Source: Euryarchaeota archaeon UBA463 (GTDB lineage: Archaea; Thermoplasmatota; Poseidoniia; Poseidoniales; Thalassarchaeaceae). Taken from it: DNA of 16,506 nucleotides. How positions within the stretch are numbered: the first letter of the stretch is position 1; each line of letters begins with the position of its first letter. Made by a program: the position numbers and the translations under genes. The notes beneath the pieces are model-generated. The model made no database searches. It saw only the letters and a program-made list of their open reading frames with translations, and was not told the DNA's origin. The stretch covers positions 8,895 through 25,400 of the forward strand of contig DAOI01000015.1 of NCBI GenBank assembly GCA_002501805.1, given 5' to 3'. Below, one piece after another: positions 6,614-13,822 of this stretch.

Positions 6614-7185
6614 TTGGGATTTCCAATCAATTCGGTTATTTTTGACATATCCAATCCTTGCTCCCTCGCCACTAGAGATAGTGCCATCCAAAGGGTGACT
6701 GGGCCTAGAGCCCTCCTCTTCCTTTGTGCGCGTCTGACGACCTCTTTCATGGGCAGTCCCGATTCTTCCGAAATCCAAGCAATCATTGGCTTGATACTTG
6801 CTTCGGCCCAATCTGGAGGATATTTTTGATTGGAGACAACCTCAATCTGTGATTTCACATCGCTCTCGGGAATGAGTATGCGAGGCTGTTCAACGGGTTT
6901 AGCAACTAGTTCGGGGGGGCTTAGCAAACTCCTAATGATCGGGCTCCAACCGAATGGAGGTTCCAGGGGCATAACATTCCGATTTGGGGATAGTCTCCCG
7001 TCGGAATTAGCCAACCAACCAGTTTCACATAATTTATCTATTATTTGAGGAGCTAGTCCTGGTTCCATCCACTGCATATCAAGAGTCCATATCCTCACTA
7101 GTTCATCATAGGGTAGCTCACTAGTAATCGAATTGGAAAATGTCGCATGGATAACTCTCCTTATCTCCTCATCGATACTTCCCAT
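6610..7185 (-). CDS. DUF2240-family protein
   Basis: A 191-residue cytoplasmic protein resembling archaeal DUF2240 proteins. The N-terminal 90 residues look like the family's winged-helix-like module: ELPYDELVRIWTLDMQWMEPG with the downstream helix APQIIDKLCETGWLANSDGRLSPN, ending in the family's V(P/M)L.PPFGW..I turn. A C-terminal helical part follows (about 125-185), with the strongly basic stretch KEVVRRAQRKRRALGP. Function is not established for the family; a nucleic-acid-binding or regulatory role would be inference. The frame is open up to 7242, but that extension contains a cysteine/hydrophobic N-terminus unlike the family and overlaps the divergent gene, so ATG at 7183-7185 is chosen. 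The gene reads toward the RND exporter; their stop codons share the four bases CTAA (6610-6613). Confidence 0.7.
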   Translation of the reverse strand: MGSIDEEIRRVIHATFSNSITSELPYDELVRIWTLDMQWMEPGLAPQIIDKLCETGWLANSDGRLSPNRNVMPLEPPFGWSPIIRSLLSPPELVAKPVEQPRILIPESDVKSQIEVVSNQKYPPDWAEASIKPMIAWISEESGLPMKEVVRRAQRKRRALGPVTLWMALSLVAREQGLDMSKITELIGNPN

Positions 7186-7207
7186 GTGAAGGACTGTCGG
7201 GCCACTA

Positions 7208-8494
7208 GTGAATAGGATTTTGCAGAATAAACATGTTGGCACTCACTTGAATAGGGACGAGGTAGTGCGGCGATTGAGTCCCATGGCCAGAGAATACATA
7301 GCCAGAGACCCAAGAACTGGGAGAGCACTTAGGAAATCGAGTTCCAAAGAAGACTCCGATATCAGGGCCCTTCTTCCAATATCTGGAACTTGGGAGGTCA
7401 TTCCTAGATCGGATATCTTAAAATTGGCTTCTGGGGAGTTGGAGATGTTAGATCTGCCAAGAACCTCAGGTGGCGGTTTCGCAAGGAGGAAGGATGGCAT
7501 TAGGGCCCTGAATCGTGTTTTTGAAAGCGAAATTGAGATCGCCCATAGTATTCTCCTTGATTGCCTAGATGATGATAGTGAATCTATTCGAGCCACTGCT
7601 TTAGAGAGTATGCCTTCATTCTCTTTGAGGAAGCATGAAGGGCTAATTAGGTGCCTTTCTGACAGATTAACGGACGACTCTGATGAAGTCAGAGAGGAGG
7701 CCATGAATTCTCTCATCAAAATGGCGCCTGTTTTTCCGTCTGGCTGTGAAGAAGTTCTGAGAAGGGAGCTTAGACATAAAGTCGAAAAACATCGAAAGAG
7801 CGCCTTTGCTGCGTTGAAATCGACATCCCAGAGATGGGCAGAAACAGGGTGCCTTCACATTGATGAGCTGATTCGCGAGGAAGACGTTGACCTGCGGAGG
7901 AGGGCGTCCTCGATTCTCAGAGTTTTGGCAACTAAAGGAGGTGCAGAGGGATGGGATCTGATAGGATGGTGCTTGGAAGATGAGGATGCTGAAGTCAGGA
8001 GGAGGGCATCAAAGACCCTTAACTCTCTAGCTGGAGCGGAACCACGTATTGCGGCTATTCTAGTGGAAGTTGCGATGTCTGATGATGATGCGGCAGTGAA
8101 GAAGTCCGCCATAGCCGCCCTAAAGAAGCTGAATATGGAAAGTCCAAGAGTTTCAAGGATGGTGATAGATGGGGCACGTGACAGGGACTACGAGTTGAGG
8201 AAGGCCTGCATAGGGCTTCTTTCAATAATTTTGAGTGGTACCGAATTAAGAGAAACAGCCAAAGAGCTACTGCGTCAGGAGACTCGAATAGACTTGAGGA
8301 AGAGGCTTGAGTCGCTATCAACCGACTTGGAGATGGAGGGAACTGAGGAACAGAAGAATAGCTTTCTGGCACCCCTGGAACATGTACCAGACGAGGAAGA
8401 AAATGCCCCAGACCTAAAGATGGTTGGAGGCATCATGAAGGGTGAACATCATAAAGACAAGTTAAGTCGCCCGGAAAGCGAGGGTGGCACATGA
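7208..8494 (+). CDS. HEAT-repeat protein, first gene of helicase operon
   Basis: Up to 428 residues, soluble and alpha-helical. From about residue 100 to 370 there are roughly seven HEAT/PBS-lyase-like repeats of about 30-35 residues with the recurring pattern LxDxDxxVRRRAxxxL: ESIRATALESM, DEVREEAMNSLIKM, VDLRRRASSILRVL, AEVRRRASKTLNSL, AAVKKSAIAALKKL and YELRKACIGLLSII. The last 60 residues are acidic and probably disordered. Such scaffolds mediate protein-protein contacts or ligand binding; no catalytic motif is seen. The start is uncertain: GTG 7208 is the outer bound and has no SD, while TTG 7247 or ATG 7283 would leave room for the divergent promoter and keep the helix MAREYIARDPRTGRALRK. 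The stop overlaps the next ATG by four bases (ATGA), so translation is coupled to the basic 94-residue protein and likely to the helicase. Confidence 0.82.
   Translation: MNRILQNKHVGTHLNRDEVVRRLSPMAREYIARDPRTGRALRKSSSKEDSDIRALLPISGTWEVIPRSDILKLASGELEMLDLPRTSGGGFARRKDGIRALNRVFESEIEIAHSILLDCLDDDSESIRATALESMPSFSLRKHEGLIRCLSDRLTDDSDEVREEAMNSLIKMAPVFPSGCEEVLRRELRHKVEKHRKSAFAALKSTSQRWAETGCLHIDELIREEDVDLRRRASSILRVLATKGGAEGWDLIGWCLEDEDAEVRRRASKTLNSLAGAEPRIAAILVEVAMSDDDAAVKKSAIAALKKLNMESPRVSRMVIDGARDRDYELRKACIGLLSIILSGTELRETAKELLRQETRIDLRKRLESLSTDLEMEGTEEQKNSFLAPLEHVPDEEENAPDLKMVGGIMKGEHHKDKLSRPESEGGT
7225..7232 (+). promoter_or_regulatory. TATA-like element GAATAAAC upstream of or within the HEAT gene 5' end
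   Basis: GAATAAAC lies in the short divergent interval between the DUF2240 ATG (7185) and the first internal ATG of the HEAT gene (7283). In the sense direction it could start HEAT-operon transcription near 7255. Its complement GTTTATTC is about 40 nt before the DUF2240 start and could serve that gene. If used, the HEAT protein cannot begin at GTG 7208. Confidence 0.3.
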
Positions 8495-8775
8495 GTGAGT
8501 ATGTCGACGATAAGGCGGAGCGATTTGAACGCCTGTGGGAGGGCATGACTCCCAAAGGATACAACCGCGCGAAGTCCCTAAAGTTCAGGCAGTACATGAG
8601 GCAACACGTCCTCCAGAAGTTCCACAAGAGGAAGCCAACTCAGTTTACATCCGTACAAGATAATCACTACAATCACAACTTCTCCAGTAAGGAACAGTTC
8701 CTTACCAAGGAGAACTGCAAGAAGTACTGGATGGGAGAGCTCCAGGCCGAGATCAAAGAATCGGAGAACTTCTGA
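8491..8775 (+). CDS. Basic 94-residue protein of unknown function
   Basis: I do not recognise this family. The 94-residue product has no signal peptide, membrane segment or cysteine pair (a single Cys near residue 75). The N-terminal third is acidic (SEYVDDKAERFERLWEG), followed by a basic, aromatic core (KGYNRAKSLKFRQYMRQHV, then LQKFHKRKPTQF) and a His/Asn-rich stretch (DNHYNHNF), ending in a helical acidic tail. The basic core suggests RNA or ribosome contact, but that is inference. ATG 8491 is supported by GAGG at 8480-8483 with 7-nt spacing and by the ATGA overlap with the HEAT gene. A 15-bp gap separates it from the helicase gene, whose SD lies in that gap. The fixed position between a scaffold protein and an RNA helicase suggests a common RNA-related task. 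Confidence 0.8.
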   Translation: MSEYVDDKAERFERLWEGMTPKGYNRAKSLKFRQYMRQHVLQKFHKRKPTQFTSVQDNHYNHNFSSKEQFLTKENCKKYWMGELQAEIKESENF

Positions 8776-8790
8776 TTCTGAGGCGTTTCC

Positions 8791-10215
8791 ATGACTACTT
8801 CACCCATAGGTTTCGATAAATGGGGCTTAGAGGAGCCTATTTTAAGAGCCATCAAGGAAAGAGGATGGACCGAACCTACAGAAATACAGGTCGAGTCTAT
8901 CCCACATGCTAGGAAGGGCAGGGACATAGTAGGGCAAGCTAGGACCGGTTCAGGGAAGACCGCCGCATTTGGAATACCAATACTGGAGAAGTGTGAAGTT
9001 TCCGGGAAAATTCAGGCGATTATCCTATGTCCAACTAGGGAGTTGGCCGTTCAGGTCTCCGAGGAGCTATCAATATTACAGGGCAAGAAGGGGCTATCCA
9101 TACAGACAGTATATGGGGGCACTGATTTAGAGAAGCAGGCCAAGAAGCTTAACGAAGGAACAGATATCGTAGTGGGCACCCCCGGAAGAGTGATTGATAT
9201 GTCCAAAAGAGGGCATCTTAACCTGGAAACCGTCTCCCTATTCTGTCTAGATGAGGCAGACAGGATGCTAGATATGGGATTCTTCCCCGATGTCTTGTGG
9301 ATTTTTGAGAAAACGGTGAATAGAAGTCAGACTCTTCTATTCAGTGCGACATTTCCTGAGGAAGTATTGGATGCGGCTGAGGAATTCCTACGAGATCCCG
9401 TTCATGTCATGAGCGAGGATCTAGTTGTGGAAGTACCAGAAATTGATCAATATGCAGTTAGAGTTGGTAGGGCAAATAAACTCTGGGCTTTGGGGAGGAT
9501 AATTGGAAGTGCTGGCGATGACTCACAGATACTGATTTTTTCCAATACCAAGAGAATGGTCGACTTAATCGTCGAGAGGCTGGGGAAGTTTCGTTTCAAT
9601 TCGGTAGGTCTGCATGGAGACATGCCGCAGAATAAGAGAGAGAAAATACTTAATTCGTTCAGAGATGGATCTGAAAAAATTGTTGTTGCTACTGATGTCG
9701 CAGCAAGGGGACTGGATGTAGATGGCATCACTCATGTAATTAATTACGACCTCCCTGATGATACTGAAGTCTATGTTCACCGGATAGGAAGAACAGGAAG
9801 AATGGGTCGCAGGGGCGAATCATGGAGCTTCGTTTCTGGCAAAGAGGTGCAATCAATAGACAGAATCTGCTCCACTTGGGGCTTGACAATACCATTTGTT
9901 GAGCCACCATCCCTGCCAGCGGGGGTAGAGCGAGATTTCGTACCTAGGAGGGACGATTGGGAAGAGGTCTCGGATGCTTTTGGTATGGTATGCGTTAGAA
10001 TGAGTCTTGGGGGTTCAGAAAAGACCCGTAGAGAGATTGTTGATTGGATCGTCTCAGAAGCGAGAATTCCTGAAATAGCAATTGGAGAGACGTACATGGA
10101 TTCTGAAAGTATGATTGTAGAGATCCATGTTGAGAAGGTTGCCTATGTCATCGATGTTATCAAGGGAAGAAAAATGGACGGTGTTTCTCTCAATCCAAAA
10201 ATAGTGAATGCTTGA
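8791..10215 (+). CDS. DEAD-box RNA helicase with DbpA-like C-terminal domain
   Basis: An ATP-dependent RNA helicase of about 474 residues. The motifs appear in order: aromatic Phe7 and PTEIQ (Q motif, Gln32), ARTGSGKT (Walker A, about 49-56), PTREL (Ia, about 80), GG, TPGR (Ib, about 129), DEAD (II, about 153-156), SAT (III, about 184), LIFSNTKR (IV), VATDVAARGLDV (V, about 298-309) and HRIGRTGR (VI, about 329-336). After a linker comes a domain at about 395-470 (VRMSLGGSEKTRREIVDWIV, then the IPEIAIGETYMDSESMIVEI part and a final LNP) with the pattern of the RRM-like DbpA RNA-binding domain. In bacteria that domain targets DbpA to 23S rRNA, so a role in ribosome assembly or RNA refolding is likely. 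ATG 8791 is preceded by GAGG at 8780-8783. The 3' end overlaps the TusA gene by 8 nt. Confidence 0.95.
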   Translation: MTTSPIGFDKWGLEEPILRAIKERGWTEPTEIQVESIPHARKGRDIVGQARTGSGKTAAFGIPILEKCEVSGKIQAIILCPTRELAVQVSEELSILQGKKGLSIQTVYGGTDLEKQAKKLNEGTDIVVGTPGRVIDMSKRGHLNLETVSLFCLDEADRMLDMGFFPDVLWIFEKTVNRSQTLLFSATFPEEVLDAAEEFLRDPVHVMSEDLVVEVPEIDQYAVRVGRANKLWALGRIIGSAGDDSQILIFSNTKRMVDLIVERLGKFRFNSVGLHGDMPQNKREKILNSFRDGSEKIVVATDVAARGLDVDGITHVINYDLPDDTEVYVHRIGRTGRMGRRGESWSFVSGKEVQSIDRICSTWGLTIPFVEPPSLPAGVERDFVPRRDDWEEVSDAFGMVCVRMSLGGSEKTRREIVDWIVSEARIPEIAIGETYMDSESMIVEIHVEKVAYVIDVIKGRKMDGVSLNPKIVNA

Positions 10216-10510
10216 GGGTGGGATTCAAACGGTCCTCCCTCTTGGTGAGTGTGTGGGTCTAGTGGGTCAAGAACGAAAAATTTTGAATCTCCTAGGATTC
10301 TTTTGTCCGATTCCTATTAACGAGACTAGGATTGCATTGTCTGAGTTATCATACGGCGATGTAATCGAGGTGATATGTGATGATCGTGAAACTCTGAGAG
10401 ATATTCCACTTCTTTGTAAGAGGTTGAACGTGTCACTGATATCAATTGAAGAAGACTCGGGAGAGTTCACATTCTTAATCAAGAATTCAGCATTTTTGGG
10501 AGATATTTGA
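10208..10510 (+). CDS. tusA: TusA/SirA-family sulfur-carrier-like protein
   Basis: Up to 100 residues. The segment LGFFCPIPINETRIALSELSYGDVIEVICDDRETLRDIPLLCKRL and the final EFTFLIKN strand match the TusA/SirA fold, including the CPxP motif (Cys33 in the longest form). In studied members this cysteine carries a persulfide for tRNA thiolation, cofactor synthesis or sulfur trafficking. The predicted alpha/beta sandwich is complete. Start is uncertain: ATG 10208 overlaps the helicase stop by 8 nt but has no SD; GTG 10262 would give the usual length of about 80 residues. It sits between an RNA helicase and GTP cyclohydrolase II, with no tRNA thiolase or sulfurtransferase partner in view, so its acceptor is unknown. 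The gene symbol indicates family, not a proven function. Confidence 0.85.
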   Translation: MLEGGIQTVLPLGECVGLVGQERKILNLLGFFCPIPINETRIALSELSYGDVIEVICDDRETLRDIPLLCKRLNVSLISIEEDSGEFTFLIKNSAFLGDI

Positions 10511-11143
10511 ATGGTTTCGGATGAGATCAGTATTATGGAGAAGGGAGGGGTTCCTGCGGATGCCAAACTACCTACTGATCAAGGAGATTTCAGGATCAGA
10601 GTCTTTCATGATGCTACGAGTGGTCTCGATCATGTGGCATTGACATTAGGAGAGATGGAGGGCCCCAATCCAGTACTTGTCAGAGTTCATTCTGAGTGCC
10701 TAACTGGTGATGCATTCGGTAGTCTACGGTGTGACTGCGGACCACAATTAAATGCCGCAATAAGACAAATTCAGGAAGTGGGTTGGGGGTGTATTGTGTA
10801 CCTGAGGCAAGAAGGTCGAGGAATTGGTTTGCATGCTAAAATTCAAGCTTACAATCTCCAAGACAAGGGGGCCGACACCGTAGAGGCGAATCTTCTACTT
10901 GGGCATCCTGCTGATGCAAGAGATTATGGAATTGCATCGAAGATAATTAACGCAGTGGGAATCGATAATGTTTGCCTACTGACAAATAATCCAGATAAAG
11001 TAAAGCAATTGTCATTGAATGGGACGAATGTATCCGAGAGAATGCCACTAATAGTGGGGATTAGTGATGAGAATAGAGAATATATGACGATTAAGGTGGA
11101 TAAAATGGGACATGATATCCCAGATGGAGAGCTTAACAGCTGA
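10511..11143 (+). CDS. ribA: GTP cyclohydrolase II (riboflavin biosynthesis)
   Basis: RibA opens the imidazole ring of GTP to give 2,5-diamino-6-ribosylamino-4-pyrimidinone phosphate, formate and pyrophosphate, the first step of riboflavin synthesis. All hallmarks are visible in 210 residues: RVHSECLTGDAFGSLRCDCG with zinc ligands Cys63, Cys74 and Cys76; the active-site YLRQEGRGIGL; the VEANLLLGHPADARDYGIA substrate segment; LLTNNPDKV; and the C-terminal MTIKVDKMGH. It is the stand-alone form with no DHBP-synthase fusion. ATG 10511 directly follows the TusA stop, with GGGAG at 10498-10502 as SD. Many archaea use the unrelated GTP cyclohydrolase III (ArfA) instead, so this gene is probably of bacterial descent in this lineage. 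The N-terminal 20 residues are extra compared with E. coli RibA. Confidence 0.95.
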   Translation: MVSDEISIMEKGGVPADAKLPTDQGDFRIRVFHDATSGLDHVALTLGEMEGPNPVLVRVHSECLTGDAFGSLRCDCGPQLNAAIRQIQEVGWGCIVYLRQEGRGIGLHAKIQAYNLQDKGADTVEANLLLGHPADARDYGIASKIINAVGIDNVCLLTNNPDKVKQLSLNGTNVSERMPLIVGISDENREYMTIKVDKMGHDIPDGELNS

Positions 11144-11152
11144 CTCTAGAAA

Positions 11153-11228
11153 TGGGGCCGTGACCGGGACTTGAACCCGGGCCGGCGGGACCACAACCCA
11201 CCGTGCTAACCGCTACACTATCACAGCC
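11153..11228 (-). tRNA. tRNA-His (anticodon GTG), with encoded G-1 and CCA
   Basis: On the minus strand the sequence folds into a complete cloverleaf. The acceptor arm GCTGTGA pairs with TCACGGC, with G-1 (11228) opposite C73 (11156), and CCA is encoded at 11155-11153. The D-stem is GTG/CAC. The anticodon stem GTGGG/CCCGC closes loop TTGTGGT with anticodon GTG (11194-11192). The T-arm is CCGGG-TTCAAGT-CCCGG. G-1 with C73 is the identity element of histidine tRNA. There is no intron. The gene lies 9 nt from the ribA stop, convergent to it. A TATA-like element is centred 30 nt upstream. Confidence 0.97.
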
Positions 11229-11254
11229 GTCTGTGAATTGTCGGGAGTAGTTCC

Positions 11255-11262
11255 GTTTATGA
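11255..11262 (-). promoter_or_regulatory. TATA-like element of tRNA-His
   Basis: On the minus strand this reads TCATAAAC, centred about 30 nt upstream of the tRNA-His 5' end, the expected TATA distance for a transcript starting at or very near the mature end. The plus-strand reading GTTTATGA could also serve the surface-protein gene at 11328, but its distance there is about 70 nt. Confidence 0.4.
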
Positions 11263-11327
11263 ACAGTTATGCATAGATGGCGCTAGAGACCAACGGGTTG
11301 AAGCACTATGGTTCTCGTGGATAAAAT

Positions 11328-13709
11328 ATGAGAGGTTTGGGAAGGTGCGTCTCAATGGTGCTCATAATGCTCATTTCTATTCAGATTCCCAGTATTGTTG
11401 CTGGAGATACGGTAATCACTGCAGAAGAGATTGAGGTTTTCGAGGCGGGTTCATTTGAGGATAGCACTATTTGGTCGATTTCTTCAACTTCTGGATTTAG
11501 TCAGAATCCTGCTCAGTTCTCAACTGGAATTGTGGCTGATGGCGAGCTGTCATTTACCCATGACAGGCCAGAGAACTTTGGTGAGATAACATCGTGGTCT
11601 AGTTCAAGCCCTACTTCGTCTAATTATAGCACGGGCAATCCTGATGGATACTACACTTGGTCCAGAGGGCCGAATATCACTTTGGATGGTTTCGAATTCG
11701 AGGGAATGAGTTCATTGATCCTGACCAATATATCCTTGGTCATCCACTTTGAGATACCTGATGTGCTTTATTCGGATACTGTGAGAATAATTCTCGGAGG
11801 CGTGGGTAGTGAAAAACTCGTTAAGACCTACACTAGAACTATTTCGGGAGTATACAAGATGAACAATCCACTAGTACTTCCCCTAGATGATCAGGCACAG
11901 TGGACTTGGCAACTGGTCGAAGGCGCCTATGTAACAATAGACTACGTTTCTCAAGGAGGCGGTAGTGATGACTCAGAAGTAAGGGTAGATGCGGTTGGCA
12001 TGAAAGCTAAGTATCTACAACCATGGTATTCCTTTGAAAATGTGAAGGCTACCCATGAGCTAATTGGAAATGAAATGCCTGTCTTGGACTTCGGGCCTTA
12101 CGACGGAGACGTCAACGGCCTAGTAGCAGAGAGTTGTGGCCTAACTACCGAGGAGGAGTCTCCAGGCACATGGGAATTCACAGTTACTGCTCCTTACAAT
12201 CAAGAATTAGGGAGGATTCATGTCTTCGGAGAGGGCAATTTCACAATCGAAGCAATTCCACAGGGACAGTCATCAATGGAAAATTGGCAGACATATGACA
12301 ATGGTGATTTATTGGCCCAGAGTGAGGTCTCTAATTCGGTTAGGTTGACAATTTACGATGGATGTATTAGTTCTGCACGGATTGACCTCAATGACCCCCA
12401 TTTGGAAGTTTCCGGATCCATTATTGGAAATATTTCAGGACTGTCACAAGCAGGAAGCTCCCTCAGGTTCGCCATGGGAGACTATCTCATTGAAAGTATG
12501 CCGATAAATTTGGGAAGTTTTTCTGTCAGTGTTCCCATAGGGCATGCTCTGCCTAGTCACGCAGACTCTGCTGAGTTTGGAGTTGCCTCAAGATTTCAAT
12601 GGGCGTCTGACGGGTCTCCGGAAATCTTAGTCATTCACATCGAGTCAGTTAGTATCTCAGGAGGTTACCTATTGGAATGGGACAGGGATCCTTTGTGCAT
12701 TGGACTAGAGGATATTCAACTAGTTGAAGACGGAGGGGGAGTATTACTGCCCATGAGCGTTACATGTACGGATGATTTGACACCTGAAGAAGATCTAATT
12801 GTTAGTGCATACAGCTCTCAAGGAGATATAGTAAGTGTTTATTCGGAAGGTAGCTCATTGGTTGTCCAACCAGTTTCTGAATCGCATGGTGAGTCTTTGA
12901 TTCAATTAGTTGTAGAAGACGAGCGTGGAAATGAGTGGACGGATTCCTTCAGAGTGTTTGTTTCGGAAGTAGAAGATCCTCCAGTTTTCGAGGGATTGCC
13001 AATGAGCATATATGTCGAGATAGGTGAAACCGCAACCTTGGAGTTGCAGATATATGATCCCGATTCTGAAAATCTCATAGTCACAAGTAGCCGTTCGTGG
13101 GCGATTTTCTCCGAGGGAATACTAAGTCTGACACCTGTTGAGACCGGTGTTCATCCCGTAGAAGTTTCTGTAAATGATGGCAATAGCCAGTATTCGGAGA
13201 TTATTGATGTGATAGTTACTTCAAAATCAGACCTTCTAGTTGAGAGTGTATCGATAACGAATTCAGTTACGGGGGATTCTAAGATACTTGATGGGCAAGT
13301 TGGAAGGATTGTTGCCAATGTCAGAAATCAAGGAATGGGGGATGCGAGTGGCGTTGAAGTAAGATGTTATCTCGATGGGGCCCTGGTTGGGACCTCGAGC
13401 ATTGGACATATTTCATCCGGAGGACTCGGTTACATACAATGTGACGCGGTTTTCCAGGGGCCATCCAGCCAATATGTAAGGATAGAAGTTGATTATTCTG
13501 GATCTATCCTCGAGACTGACGAAAGTAACAATGTCAAGGAAGTGGAGATAATAGTCCATGAGTCTACAAATGGGGAAGAAAGAGGCATAGGAGAGGGTAA
13601 TGATGCTGTTCTGTTAGCTTTGGCGATTGGCATCATGATCATATGTCTTGCCGCTGTCCAGATTGGCCCTGGCAGAGTAAGGAAGCCTTTCAAGAAGGAT
13701 AGAAAGTAG
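11328..13709 (+). CDS. Surface protein with CARDB domain and C-terminal membrane anchor
   Basis: A 793-residue secreted protein. The N-terminus MRGLGRCVSMVLIMLISIQI with the following SIVAG looks like a Sec signal peptide of about 25 residues. The long middle part is beta-rich, Ser/Gly/Asp-rich and Lys-poor. An Ig/cadherin-like module lies near residues 555-632 (DPPVFEGLPMSIYVEIGETA, then YDPDSE and HPVEVSVNDG). A CARDB domain follows (about 634-745: SVSITNSVTGDSKILDGQVG, VRNQGMGDASGVEV, ILETDESNNVKEVEI). A C-terminal helix (about 760-780) and basic tail KPFKKDRK anchor it with the bulk outside. CARDB domains serve as adhesive or scaffold modules in archaeal surface proteins. It may be a surface-layer, adhesion or sensor component; the N-terminal 500 residues are unassigned. 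ATG 11328 is chosen for the signal peptide; no SD is seen. It stands alone, downstream of the divergent tRNA-His. Confidence 0.85.
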   Translation: MRGLGRCVSMVLIMLISIQIPSIVAGDTVITAEEIEVFEAGSFEDSTIWSISSTSGFSQNPAQFSTGIVADGELSFTHDRPENFGEITSWSSSSPTSSNYSTGNPDGYYTWSRGPNITLDGFEFEGMSSLILTNISLVIHFEIPDVLYSDTVRIILGGVGSEKLVKTYTRTISGVYKMNNPLVLPLDDQAQWTWQLVEGAYVTIDYVSQGGGSDDSEVRVDAVGMKAKYLQPWYSFENVKATHELIGNEMPVLDFGPYDGDVNGLVAESCGLTTEEESPGTWEFTVTAPYNQELGRIHVFGEGNFTIEAIPQGQSSMENWQTYDNGDLLAQSEVSNSVRLTIYDGCISSARIDLNDPHLEVSGSIIGNISGLSQAGSSLRFAMGDYLIESMPINLGSFSVSVPIGHALPSHADSAEFGVASRFQWASDGSPEILVIHIESVSISGGYLLEWDRDPLCIGLEDIQLVEDGGGVLLPMSVTCTDDLTPEEDLIVSAYSSQGDIVSVYSEGSSLVVQPVSESHGESLIQLVVEDERGNEWTDSFRVFVSEVEDPPVFEGLPMSIYVEIGETATLELQIYDPDSENLIVTSSRSWAIFSEGILSLTPVETGVHPVEVSVNDGNSQYSEIIDVIVTSKSDLLVESVSITNSVTGDSKILDGQVGRIVANVRNQGMGDASGVEVRCYLDGALVGTSSIGHISSGGLGYIQCDAVFQGPSSQYVRIEVDYSGSILETDESNNVKEVEIIVHESTNGEERGIGEGNDAVLLALAIGIMIICLAAVQIGPGRVRKPFKKDRK

Positions 13710-13742
13710 TTGACTGGCAGATTATGAAGAGCACTGAGGGCC

Positions 13743-13772
13743 GATAATCGGTTATTCTCGGATAATGGTTAT
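13743..13772 (+). repeat. Near-direct repeat GATAATCGGTTAT / GATAATGGTTAT
   Basis: GATAATCGGTTAT (13743-13755) is repeated as GATAATGGTTAT (13761-13772), 18 bp apart, in the gap between the surface-protein stop and cbf5. The first copy is also nested in a palindrome CCGAT-A-ATCGG (13741-13751). The second copy runs into TTATAC, a possible TATA element for the small reading frame at 13823. Confidence 0.4.
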
Positions 13773-13822
13773 ACATGCTACTTTTTCGAACGTTATTTCC
13801 AACTGGGACGGAGGGCATCACG

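Noticed and set aside
7186..7242. N-terminal extension of the DUF2240 protein
   Set aside because: The added residues overlap the divergent gene and do not resemble the family; ATG 7185 gives a better N-terminus.
13779..13784. CTTTTT tract as terminator of the surface-protein gene
   Set aside because: A T-run of five is compatible with archaeal termination but too common to annotate without 3'-end data.
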